61,738 nt of DNA from Candidatus Lokiarchaeota archaeon (lineage in GTDB: Archaea > Asgardarchaeota > Thorarchaeia > Thorarchaeales > Thorarchaeaceae): contig WJIL01000148.1 of NCBI GenBank assembly GCA_014730275.1, positions 1 to 61,738 on the forward strand. Reading direction: 5' to 3'. The notes beneath the pieces were generated by a model. It worked only from the letters and a program-made list of their open reading frames with translations, was not told the origin of the DNA and did no database searches. Shown one piece after another: positions 52,990-61,350 of this stretch. Position 1 is the stretch's first letter; each line of letters starts with the position of its first letter. Position numbers and translations under genes: made by a program.

Positions 52990-53032
52990 AAAAAAGGTGT
53001 ATACCGGGGAAGGACAGCCAGTCCAGCCCGGT
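52990..53032 (-). terminator. Terminator of the 53035-53766 gene
   Basis: On the minus strand, nested stems ACCGGG/CCCGGT (53032-53003) and GGAC/GTCC (53024-53012) precede the T-run TTTTTT (52995-52990). Confidence 0.65.
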
Positions 53033-53034
53033 GT

Positions 53035-53766
53035 TTACATCGCTTCGAGTGCTGATTCTTCCATCAGTTCAACTAACCAGTTCAAGTCTTCTTCGTTGAT
53101 GCCTTTACCCCGTCTATACATGACGAAGCTTCCCTCAGGTGCATTGATGTAGGTTGTATACATTGTCCTGCTGGGGTAGTCGAACTTCCCTCTGAATCTG
53201 CTGATATGTGCATTGTATCGTCTCGTGTAAAGACCGATTTCTTCTTCTGTTTCGATTCCATCCCCGCTGAATTCAGCTTGCTTGAGATTACCTTTCTCAA
53301 CACCGCTCAGAATCACAGAAGAGATTTCAGATGCTCGGTCGAAAAGCTTGCGTGTGCCACCGTCAAGATTCAGGGGAGACACAACAGCATCTGTCACATT
53401 CATAAAGGTCCTGAGGAATTTTCCAGCAACTCTTGAGGATCCCCTAAGCTCTATTGTACCACGGTCGACTTTGATAATGACATCAGCATTATCAACACTA
53501 ACATGATCTTCGAAGACCATGTTTCCATCTTCGTCGTAGCGAGAGACAGATACCGTGAATCCAGCTGCAAACTCAGCGTTTACGGAATCGCCACTTTTGC
53601 GAGCCGATACGAACCCAGATGTGATATCTCTATCATTTTCGGGTGAATATTCATGATCTCTCAAAAGCGCAGCCAGCTTCGTTGCAGTCATATTAAGACC
53701 TGAAATCTTATACAGCTTGACTGCTAGGCCAACGCCTCGTACTTCTAATTGTTTTCCACTTGCCAT
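53035..53766 (-). CDS. Hypothetical protein, beta-rich
   Basis: 243 residues, not recognised. The N-terminal half has alternating strands (LEVRGVGLAVKLYKISG, AEFAAGFTVSVSRYDEDGN, ADVIIKVDRGTIELRGSS), the rest is mixed with a helix near the C-terminus. No motif or membrane segment. A minus-strand TATA (TTTATATT, about 53847-53840) lies upstream; a hairpin terminator follows. It stands alone between the DUF3303-like gene and the glycosyltransferase pair. Confidence 0.55.
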   Translation of the reverse strand: MASGKQLEVRGVGLAVKLYKISGLNMTATKLAALLRDHEYSPENDRDITSGFVSARKSGDSVNAEFAAGFTVSVSRYDEDGNMVFEDHVSVDNADVIIKVDRGTIELRGSSRVAGKFLRTFMNVTDAVVSPLNLDGGTRKLFDRASEISSVILSGVEKGNLKQAEFSGDGIETEEEIGLYTRRYNAHISRFRGKFDYPSRTMYTTYINAPEGSFVMYRRGKGINEEDLNWLVELMEESALEAM

Positions 53767-54025
53767 GGTTGTCTCTTCCTGGTCGAAATCAGAGAACTGA
53801 GTATTACTAGCCTCTGTTTCCAGTGGAATAAGGCGTGAGAGAATATAAAGAGAGCATCAAATCAGCGCAATACGGAAAGATAAGCTGGGTATTATCCGGA
53901 TATGTATCTGGGTAAGAAGAACGCGCGATTTGATGAATTTGTTGTCTCTTAGACGGTGCTATTTCGCGCGAAATAGAAAGGAGACTGGAAATCCACGAAA
54001 AATAAATCTACAAACAAGTGTTGGC
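53767..54025. repeat. Intergenic region with 18-bp palindrome and inverted repeat
   Basis: The 259-bp gap between the end of alg13-like and the start of the 53766 gene holds a perfect 18-bp palindrome, CTATTTCGC/GCGAAATAG (53958-53975). It also holds a spaced inverted repeat of CATCAAATC (53855-53863, plus AGCGC) against GATTTGATG (53927-53935, preceded by GCGC). The promoter of the minus gene lies in between. Neither looks like a terminator, because no T-tract follows. Confidence 0.5.
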
Positions 54026-54478
54026 CTAGTTCTTCAACATCTGGAGGATGTACAAGTGGGCCGTGGGTTCATCGCTTACGAAAGGTTCAAAGCTCGTTTC
54101 TTTCGCTTCGTTAATCTGCATGGGCAAATTCTCCAAGTCCCTACACCATAGCAGATGCCCACGTCGAGCCATTTCTCCAATTAACTGAGATTGATGTCCT
54201 TCCATAAGGCTTGTATTCTCAACAACCACAAGTTTCAGGCCTTTCTGGACACATTCCATAGTTGTCCCTGCACCACCCGTACTTACGATAACATCAGCAG
54301 CTTTGTATGCTGATTCTAATGATGAAATGAACCGAAAATACCGAAAACTGGAGGGTTCATAGCGGCCCCGCCCGATTTGGGCAATAACACAATCGTCTAT
54401 TCTTCCATCCCGCACATATCTATCCATAGCAATAATCAGGGGGTCATAATGTGCAGTTCCAACGGTTACGAAAATCAT
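54026..54478 (-). CDS. alg13: Alg13-like UDP-GlcNAc transferase catalytic subunit
   Basis: 150 residues from ATG 54478. Glycosyltransferase family 28 C-terminal-like half: MIFVTVGTAHYDPLI at the start, and a nucleotide-sugar site STGGAGTTMECVQKGLKLVVVENTSLMEGHQ. In eukaryotes Alg13 binds UDP-GlcNAc and Alg14 anchors it to the membrane and the lipid. Its ATG overlaps the Alg14-like stop by four bases (ATGA). The route would add the second GlcNAc to a dolichol-type lipid, which is likely here by analogy. Codons upstream of 54478 to 54532 are excluded for lack of homology. Confidence 0.85.
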   Translation of the reverse strand: MIFVTVGTAHYDPLIIAMDRYVRDGRIDDCVIAQIGRGRYEPSSFRYFRFISSLESAYKAADVIVSTGGAGTTMECVQKGLKLVVVENTSLMEGHQSQLIGEMARRGHLLWCRDLENLPMQINEAKETSFEPFVSDEPTAHLYILQMLKN

Positions 54479-54957
54479 AACAGCTGTCCTCCGTATACTA
54501 CTCCTTCCAGTTTGTCTGCAAGTTGTGGCCATTGAACCATGAACAAATCCGTCCGGTTCAGGAGGAATCGTCCCGTTATTGAAAGATTCTCCACTCGAGA
54601 CATGCTCTCAATAAAGACAGTCGGGATACCAAGCATCCGCGCCGCTAGAAAGATGGGAACAGTCATCCCCGTGCCACAGCTTATAGCAGCAACAGGTCTT
54701 AACACGAGAAAGTAGAGGAAACTCAAGAACAGAGTTACAACTGTCCGAACAGCCGAAAGAATCTTGGAATCCTGTGGTAGAAGACGCGGGGGTAGAACAG
54801 GTAAGATGGATCCGTCTATCTGAATCTTTTTGGGTGTCAAAGAATCGAGCAGGCCAATCAAGTAGACATACTGAAATCTATCTCCCAGCAGATCAACCAA
54901 TGCAAAGGTCTGAGCGGTATGACCACCACGACCCAAGACAACCGCGATTCGGGACAT
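54475..54957 (-). CDS. alg14: Alg14-like membrane subunit
   Basis: 160 residues. LGRGGHTAQTFALVDLL opens the Rossmann half, a membrane helix (VRTVVTLFLSFLYFLVL) lies near residues 68-84, and CGTGMTVPIFLAARMLGIPTVFIESMSRV follows, the segment that Alg14 shares with MurG-type proteins. It recruits the Alg13 half to lipid-linked sugar. It is first in a two-gene operon, overlapping alg13 by four bases. The FAD oxidase on the other strand starts 124 bases away. Confidence 0.88.
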   Translation of the reverse strand: MSRIAVVLGRGGHTAQTFALVDLLGDRFQYVYLIGLLDSLTPKKIQIDGSILPVLPPRLLPQDSKILSAVRTVVTLFLSFLYFLVLRPVAAISCGTGMTVPIFLAARMLGIPTVFIESMSRVENLSITGRFLLNRTDLFMVQWPQLADKLEGVVYGGQLL

Positions 54958-55080
54958 TCGAAATCCTCACCACAAAGAACAGGCACACCAAGATAAAGCT
55001 TCTATTATTATTGGCAGTCAGCTTTCCCATATCGTTTAGTACATATATCCGGACTGCAACGCCCTAGAAGAGGTTCTGAT

Positions 55081-56505
55081 TTGAGCATAGTAAAGGCTGC
55101 GGGGGACCACCCCCTTTACCAGCAACTGGTTGACATCGTTGGAGAAAAGAAAGTAAGCGATAATCAGGTAATCATCTCATCGTACAGCAAAGATGCCAGC
55201 CATTTGCAGGCAGAACGGCCAGGCATAGTAGTGATGCCGGGTTCAGTGGAAGAAGTACAGGACATCGTCCGACTCTGTAACAACACCAAAACACCCATCA
55301 TTCCTGCTGGTGGTAGGAACGGCATCTGTGGTTCATGTTTGCCACGAGTTGAGGGGGCGGTAATGCTCGACATGGTGAATATGGATGAAGTTGTCAATCT
55401 TGATGAAGATGTGATGACTGTTACTGTCGGAGCAGGGTTACGATGGGCAGAACTTATCCATCGGCTCCATGAAAAAGGCTACAAGCTTGGTTTCAGAGGG
55501 CCATATGGAGGCAATGTCGGAACTGTTGGCGGCTCCACGAGCATCAACAGCATCGGTTACGCAGCTTCGAAATTCGGACCTTCTGACGAAGGTGTTGTTT
55601 CACTTGAGGTTGTACTCCCAAACGGCGATGTTATACACACAGGAACAGGCTGGAATAAAGATGCCAAGCTCTTCGGTCGGTATTCCTCGTACAATGATAT
55701 GACCGGCATCTTTCTGGGAGACCATGGGACACTTGGTGTCAAAACCAAGGTAACTCTGAAAATCTACCCAGCAGCAGAGCACAAACTGTATGGTGATTTC
55801 GGATTTGAAAACCTGCAGAAGGCCACAGATGCATTTCTGGAGGTTCAGAAGCGCGGTCTTACAGAAGAGCTTAATCTTCTTGCCGATCGCCAATCCACGG
55901 ATACATTCTTCCCAGGATTCCTTGACAGTCACCCCGAGATTCATGCTATGTTTGCCTCAGTAGTCCAGGAATCTGATGAACAGCTTGCAAAGCGGAAAAT
56001 GGAGATAGTCAGAGAAATAGCGCTTAATCACGGAGGCAAAGATCTTGGAAATTTCGCCTCACAGATGCACTGGGGCGAAATGTTCAATCTGGTCCAACCG
56101 CTCTATAACAACGGTTTCTGGCTCAATACATGTCATTTGCGGCCAATTCCGACCATTCCCAAGATGATGGAACAGATGTGGAACATTTTTGAGAAATATG
56201 ACCTTCTTGATAAGGGCATAAAATGGATAGCCAGTTGTCTGGGTGCCGAAAGAACCTACGCAACAGGATGGGTCACGCTATTTCCTCCAAACGAAGAGAA
56301 AATGGAGCTTGGTCTTGAGGCTTGGAATGAAATGCTCGATGTTATCATGGATACAGGAGGCTGTCCATACTGGAACGGGCTGCTGTGGGAGGATCGAGTT
56401 CTAGAGAATACAGAGAAACCTTTCATCGAAACATACTGGAAGGTAAAGAACGCCATCGACCCGAATGGCATAATGGCGCCTCATGTGTTCAGGGGGACTG
56501 ACTAG
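55081..56505 (+). CDS. FAD-linked oxidase, GlcD/D-lactate dehydrogenase-like
   Basis: 474 residues, TTG start with GAGGT upstream. The VAO/PCMH FAD-binding fold: GIVVMPGSVEEVQDIVRLCN, TPIIPAGGRNG, LDEDVMTVTVGAGLRWAELI, then GPYGGNVGTVGGST and GDHGTLGVKTKVTLKIYP. The C-terminal domain resembles GlcD/alkylglycerone-phosphate synthase/D-lactate dehydrogenase. It probably oxidises a 2-hydroxy acid and passes electrons to its partner Fe-S protein, whose gene starts two bases after the stop. Confidence 0.87.
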   Translation: MSIVKAAGDHPLYQQLVDIVGEKKVSDNQVIISSYSKDASHLQAERPGIVVMPGSVEEVQDIVRLCNNTKTPIIPAGGRNGICGSCLPRVEGAVMLDMVNMDEVVNLDEDVMTVTVGAGLRWAELIHRLHEKGYKLGFRGPYGGNVGTVGGSTSINSIGYAASKFGPSDEGVVSLEVVLPNGDVIHTGTGWNKDAKLFGRYSSYNDMTGIFLGDHGTLGVKTKVTLKIYPAAEHKLYGDFGFENLQKATDAFLEVQKRGLTEELNLLADRQSTDTFFPGFLDSHPEIHAMFASVVQESDEQLAKRKMEIVREIALNHGGKDLGNFASQMHWGEMFNLVQPLYNNGFWLNTCHLRPIPTIPKMMEQMWNIFEKYDLLDKGIKWIASCLGAERTYATGWVTLFPPNEEKMELGLEAWNEMLDVIMDTGGCPYWNGLLWEDRVLENTEKPFIETYWKVKNAIDPNGIMAPHVFRGTD

Positions 56506-56506
56506 A

Positions 56507-58078
56507 ATGGAATTCGATCATCTTTCAAAATACCAAGAAGACCTTTGGTTATGTGCTCGTTGCGGAGATTGTTCTCTAGCTGATAAGACAGTTGCTTCAG
56601 ACAGAGATGTCTACATGCCATGTGCTGTGAAGAATGTTCTTGGATTCGAAGCATACTCCTGTCGTGGAAGAATCATGGTTATGAACGACCTCATCGAGGG
56701 GAAAATCGAACCAAGCGAGGATTTGGTTGACTGGGCTTTTACCTGTACAACTTGCAAGAGCTGCCAAGAGACCTGCACGGCAACTGCGGATGGCATAAGA
56801 CTTCCCGAAATGACAGAAGCCCTTAGGCAGGACTTGGTTGAGCAAGGATTCGATATGGAAAAGCATCACATAATCGAAGACTCCATCGTGAGCAAAGGTA
56901 ACCCGTACAAAGAAGCCAGAAATGAGAGACTTGACGTTTTTGGTGATAGAGAATTTCCTGAGAAGGCAGACGTAGTCTATTTCGTCGGTTGTACCAGTGC
57001 GTACAGGGAGAAAGAGATCGCAAGAACAACCGTAGAACTTCTTGACCGCGCAGGAGTAGATTTCACCATTCTGCAAGATGAGAAATGCTGCGGTTCTGTT
57101 CTCCTAAGGCTCGGACGTATCGATGCCTTTGATGAGCTCACAACAGCCAACATCGAAGCAATCAAGGAAACAGGAGCAAGCAAAGTGATTACTTCCTGTG
57201 CTGGCTGCTACAGAACCTGGAAGGTTGACGCAGTTGAAAACGGATATGAGTATCCCTTTGAGATTCTTCACATAACCGAGTTTCTAGACCAGCTTATACA
57301 GGATGAACAGATTAGTTTTGAATCTCCGGAAGAAATCACCATAACCTATCACGATCCCTGTCATCTAGGAAGACATGCTGAGGTCTACGAAGCACCTCGT
57401 CGTGTCATCCAGGCTGTTGATAATGTGAATCTGGTTGAGATGGAAACCAATAAGCGCTATGCTCACTGCTGTGGCTCTGGAGGCGGTGTGAAAGGTAGTT
57501 TCGGGGATCTTGCTAATGATGTTGCAGGAGATAGGATTGAAGAGGCTGAACGGACTGGAGCTCAAACTTTGGTTACAGCCTGCCCATTCTGCCACCGCGG
57601 TTTGGTAGACGGAGCTGATTACAATAAGAGTGATATGGTAGTAACCGATCTGCCTACATTCCTTCTGCCATACCTGAAAGGAGAGAAAGGCAAGAAGGCT
57701 GAGGAAGAAGACCCATTGAAGAAACAATTCATGGAATACCTTCGGGAACACCCCATGATTTTCGACGGTCTCAAGAAGGATGCGGTCATAGACTACGAAA
57801 TAGAAGGAGACAGGTTCCACGTTAGATTGGTGGACAAGGGCGAAATCGAGGTAAATCCAAGACGTGCTGAGAATCCAGATGTTGAGTTAATGTTCTCTGA
57901 AGATGCAGTCGAGGAGCTTTTTACAAAAGAATCTGAGGACGAATACGCGGCTCGCTTCGGAGAATTCTTCAAGGATCCGACTGATGAGAAGTGGATAAAA
58001 TTCAATCTCAGAAGGAACATCGTGAAGCTTCTCATGAAGGGCTATAGGAAATTCGCCCAGAAAGCAGGGCTGATTTAA
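56507..58078 (+). CDS. Fe-S oxidoreductase (CCG domains) with C-terminal SCP2-like domain
   Basis: 523 residues from ATG 56507. N-terminal iron-sulfur segments: CARCGDCSL and CTTCKSCQETC. Two CCG domains follow: CCGSVLLRLG...SCAGCYR and CCGSGGGVKG...ACPFCHRG, as in GlpC, GlcF and heterodisulfide reductase HdrD. The final ~115 residues are different: RLVDKGEIEVNPRRAENPDVELMFSEDAVEELF resembles an SCP2 sterol-carrier fold, so a lipid- or quinone-binding module may be fused. It is co-transcribed with the GlcD-like oxidase and would carry its electrons. Confidence 0.85.
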   Translation: MEFDHLSKYQEDLWLCARCGDCSLADKTVASDRDVYMPCAVKNVLGFEAYSCRGRIMVMNDLIEGKIEPSEDLVDWAFTCTTCKSCQETCTATADGIRLPEMTEALRQDLVEQGFDMEKHHIIEDSIVSKGNPYKEARNERLDVFGDREFPEKADVVYFVGCTSAYREKEIARTTVELLDRAGVDFTILQDEKCCGSVLLRLGRIDAFDELTTANIEAIKETGASKVITSCAGCYRTWKVDAVENGYEYPFEILHITEFLDQLIQDEQISFESPEEITITYHDPCHLGRHAEVYEAPRRVIQAVDNVNLVEMETNKRYAHCCGSGGGVKGSFGDLANDVAGDRIEEAERTGAQTLVTACPFCHRGLVDGADYNKSDMVVTDLPTFLLPYLKGEKGKKAEEEDPLKKQFMEYLREHPMIFDGLKKDAVIDYEIEGDRFHVRLVDKGEIEVNPRRAENPDVELMFSEDAVEELFTKESEDEYAARFGEFFKDPTDEKWIKFNLRRNIVKLLMKGYRKFAQKAGLI

Positions 58079-58241
58079 ATCGATTTCAGCGGCTCATAGG
58101 CTAAAGAAAGAATATGAACCGAAACGTAAGGATACCCCATCTTTATTTGACATGCAGAATGCAATGCAAACCTAGGTGCAGAAGCTAAGCACTGATCCGA
58201 ACTGACCGTTTCACCACAATACCAGCAGTAGACAGGCGAGT

Positions 58242-59201
58242 GTGCAGCAAATGAACACGGACATGGGTCAAAGACAGGTTGAAACAGTAGCATTGATATT
58301 ATTGGCGGTCATAACCGCTTTGGCATGCCTTGTGAGATTCAGTTTCCAGTACCCAGACAGCCATTACTATATGGAAATGATTGGATTCTTTCGCGGGGAA
58401 GTATCAGCTTCCGAGCTGAATGCTCCATTTGCGTATCGTCCATTGTTGCCCTTTGTTGCTGCTATTCTACCATTTGTCCCTCAAATCACAATTTCATTTT
58501 TGAATCTCTGTTTCATAGTACTACTTAGCTGGGTCTATTTCTATATTGCAAAGGAATACGAAGTTTCAATCCCAATTGCATTTCTAACTTCAACAATCTA
58601 CTCGGTATCGTGGGTTGTGATGTACTATGGAGCGGTAGTACTCGTAGATCCAGGGGCGATTCTGTGCTTGTCTCTGGCATTCCTAATGATGATCAGAAAC
58701 AAAGCAAGGTGGAAAATCGGATTGGTGTTACTCATCGGTGTCTTTCTCAAAGAGATCGCATTGATTGGTATAGCTTCGTATTTGCTTTTGGAAAGGGATT
58801 TCTCTCCCGCTGTGTTGGTACCAGCACCTTTGGGATACGCTGTTATTCGCTTGGTCACACCAGTTTCAAACCCCGGCTTCTTATGGCATTTTCATCTTCG
58901 TGCTTTTACAGACCTTTTCAGCTCGACGATGAAGACCCTCCTCGTTGCTATGGTGCCATACCTAGTGGTTATAGCGATAGGATTGCTGTACCAGAGGAAG
59001 AACAATGGTCAGTCTTAAGAAAATCAACAGTATTTGATTTCAACTGCAGTACCAGCGCTGGGCTTCGTGGGTATCGGACTGTTCTTCGCTCATTTCGATG
59101 CCAGATTTGTTTGGGCGCTATATCCAGCTCTGGTTCCAACTACGGCATATGCAGTAGACTCTATGGTGAAACTACTCAAGAAACATCTGAGACCTGAATA
59201 G
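58242..59201 (+). pseudogene. Multi-pass membrane protein split by an in-frame TAA
   Basis: The frame from GTG 58242 (ATGs 58251 and 58263 also possible) runs to TAA 59016-59018 (258 codons), then continues open in the same frame for 60 codons to TAG 59199-59201. The first part has about seven hydrophobic helices (TVALILLAVITALACLV, ITISFLNLCFIVLLSWVYFYI, SWVVMYYGAVVLV, LLIGVFLKEIALIGIASYLLL, LLVAMVPYLVVIAIGLLY). The second (STAVPALGFVGIGLFFA, DARFVWALYPALVPTTAYA) is the missing last pair, as in polyprenol-sugar transferase-like or DUF2029-like proteins. It may be a decayed gene, a sequencing error, or a readthrough case. Confidence 0.6.
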
Positions 59202-59439
59202 CCCAAGTGATTGTTAAAGAAGCACCACTACCCAGTTGCAAGAGAGAAATGACTGATTCCACCGTATAGTCAATGTGAGAAAACAGAAGCTCATCATATC
59301 AAGAGGAAACCATAAAACATGAATCCTGGCCTCTATAGTACAACACGATTCGTTCCGATGTGTCCAGCAGTGTTTGATATTACATCTAGAAACTACGAAT
59401 GGGTAGCGTCGAATTGTCGCAGGGGATTGTGAAGCCGGT

Positions 59440-60327
59440 ATGACTTCGGAATACATTCTAGTAACGAAATACTACAACGAACGGAAACTGCTTCCACAAC
59501 TCATAGAAAATATTGCAAATCAAACTCTAGAACCGTATTGCATTGTTTTGATAGATGATGGTTCTACAGATGACAGTACGGAAGTAGGAGTTAAAACAGC
59601 TAGAAAAGAAGACCTTGAGGTGAAAGTTGTCTCTATGCCCCAGAAGGATAGAGGGAACTTGGATACTCTTGGGGTTGCATGGAACAAGGCACAACCACTT
59701 CTGAAGAAATTGGCAAGAAAAGTCGATTATGTCGGGACAGCTGATGTTGACACCCACTTTCCCCACGAGTATTTTGAGAAAGGCATCGAGTTTCTAGACT
59801 CTCATCCCTTGGTAGGTGTTGTGTCGGGCCAAATTGCAGGGAAGGAAAAGCGACATTTTCCGATGTTCACAGGAAAGATTGTTCGTTCCCAAGTCATACA
59901 GTCCATCGAAAAGTATTGGGATATATCTGTAGATTCGTTCATCAACATCAAAGCCATCAAAATGGGTTTTGATGTAGAGATTATGGATGATTTAGAGGTT
60001 GAGTCTAAACCGTCTCATCTTGTCAGCTCAGAAGGTAGGTTCAGAGCCGGACGCATTGCTTACTACGCGGGTGTGCGCCCGAGATATGCAATCGTCAAGG
60101 CTCTGACAAAGCGAGACTCGGATTTCCTCCGAGGATACTGGCAGGAATATCACCGAGGGACATGGAGATGTCAAGATGAGGATATCCGTGAGTACTATGA
60201 CAAAGAGCTATATCGAAAGATCATGTCAGCTCTCAACAAGTTTCTGGGGTTGAATCTAAATAAAAGGGGAGTATCTCCCAAAGAAAGCTCACGAATCGTA
60301 ACTAATAGCCTCAAGGAGGGCGGATAG
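59440..60327 (+). CDS. Family 2 glycosyltransferase
   Basis: 295 residues. The GT-A core: ILVTKYYNERKLLPQLIENI, VLIDDGSTDDST, then a DxD-type site YVGTADVDTHFPHEYF and a catalytic-type stretch MDDLEVESKPSHL. The C-terminus lacks membrane helices. It shares order and motifs with the next gene, so the two are tandem paralogs that probably act one after the other in making a surface glycan. GGTATG: the start is ATG 59440, with GTGAAGCC just ahead. TATA-like CATAAAAC lies about 130 bases upstream. Confidence 0.85.
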   Translation: MTSEYILVTKYYNERKLLPQLIENIANQTLEPYCIVLIDDGSTDDSTEVGVKTARKEDLEVKVVSMPQKDRGNLDTLGVAWNKAQPLLKKLARKVDYVGTADVDTHFPHEYFEKGIEFLDSHPLVGVVSGQIAGKEKRHFPMFTGKIVRSQVIQSIEKYWDISVDSFINIKAIKMGFDVEIMDDLEVESKPSHLVSSEGRFRAGRIAYYAGVRPRYAIVKALTKRDSDFLRGYWQEYHRGTWRCQDEDIREYYDKELYRKIMSALNKFLGLNLNKRGVSPKESSRIVTNSLKEGG

Positions 60328-61277
60328 TGACCGCAAAAATCATCGCGATTACTGAATATTACAATGAACGTGACAATATCGAGTCACTAGTAGTAAATAT
60401 GGCAAGTCAGAGTATGGTTCCTGATTTATGGTTGTTAATAGATGACGGTAGTACAGATGATTCCACAGACCTGTTTCTGGACATGCTCAGTGAATATCCA
60501 ATTCCCTATCAACTAGTGAAAATGCCACCAAAAGAATCCCCAGATGCAAATAGGAAAGGAGTCGCCTTCCAACATGTCGATATGCTTAATCCCGCAAAAG
60601 ATGATGAAATAGGATTTGACTATCTGCTCAAAGTCGATGCCGATACCAAAATGCCTGAGCGGTATATCGAGTTTTGCGTTAGACTGTTGGAACGACTTCC
60701 AGAGGTGGGGGTGATGGCAGGGAGAATCAGAGGGGAAGAAGGAAGTGAAACTCCCATGGGAACCGGGAAATTCGTGAGGAGAGAAGTTGCTAGAAGAACA
60801 GCAGGTCAGTACTGGGATCTGGATCCTGATTCATTATGGAATCTGAAAGCCCTAAGCGCTGGATACGAGCTTCTTGTGCTAGAGGACGTCCTTGTAGAAG
60901 TAACCAGACCCACCAGAATGGTTTCTTCCTTGGGGCAGTTCAACTATGGCCGAAGAACGTACTATCTAGGATGGGGGCTGCCCGAAGCACTGATCTACGC
61001 GATTGTACTGTTCTTGAAGGATTACTACCCGTTAGCGTTCCTGAAAGGCTATATCGAAGAATGGACGAGGGGAAATTGGCATTGCCATAATTCAGTGGTT
61101 ATTCATTTCTATAGCATGAGAAGAATGCTTATGAGGAAGGCCGGATTGATTCGCTCAAGAGATACAGGTGTTTGTGTTTCGGCAGATGTGAATCTTTCTA
61201 ATCCTTCATGCATTGAGTCTTCGAAGCTTGACAGAATTGCTAGTAGAATAAGACGGAAACTAGAAGAAGAAGAGTGA
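60327..61277 (+). CDS. Family 2 glycosyltransferase, tandem paralog
   Basis: 316 residues, GTG start that shares its first base with the preceding gene's TAG. The GT-A core: IAITEYYNERDNIESLVVNM, LIDDGSTDDSTDLF, YLLKVDADTKMPERYI (DxD), then VLEDVLVEVTRPTRM. No membrane helix is evident. It differs from its neighbour in the C-terminal third but keeps the RGNWHCH/RGTWRCQ-type helix. Translational coupling ties the two together. Confidence 0.86.
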   Translation: MTAKIIAITEYYNERDNIESLVVNMASQSMVPDLWLLIDDGSTDDSTDLFLDMLSEYPIPYQLVKMPPKESPDANRKGVAFQHVDMLNPAKDDEIGFDYLLKVDADTKMPERYIEFCVRLLERLPEVGVMAGRIRGEEGSETPMGTGKFVRREVARRTAGQYWDLDPDSLWNLKALSAGYELLVLEDVLVEVTRPTRMVSSLGQFNYGRRTYYLGWGLPEALIYAIVLFLKDYYPLAFLKGYIEEWTRGNWHCHNSVVIHFYSMRRMLMRKAGLIRSRDTGVCVSADVNLSNPSCIESSKLDRIASRIRRKLEEEE

Positions 61278-61350
61278 ACCAATTTTCGAATTGTATTTGA
61301 AGAAGGTGTTTTAAGTCCACTAGACACACTCTCAGAAGAAGGTCACGGAA

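Noticed and set aside
58610-59197. Long frame overlapping the membrane gene
   Set aside because: It is out of frame with the membrane protein, which has helix patterns on both sides of the TAA; the overlapping frame has no recognisable domain.
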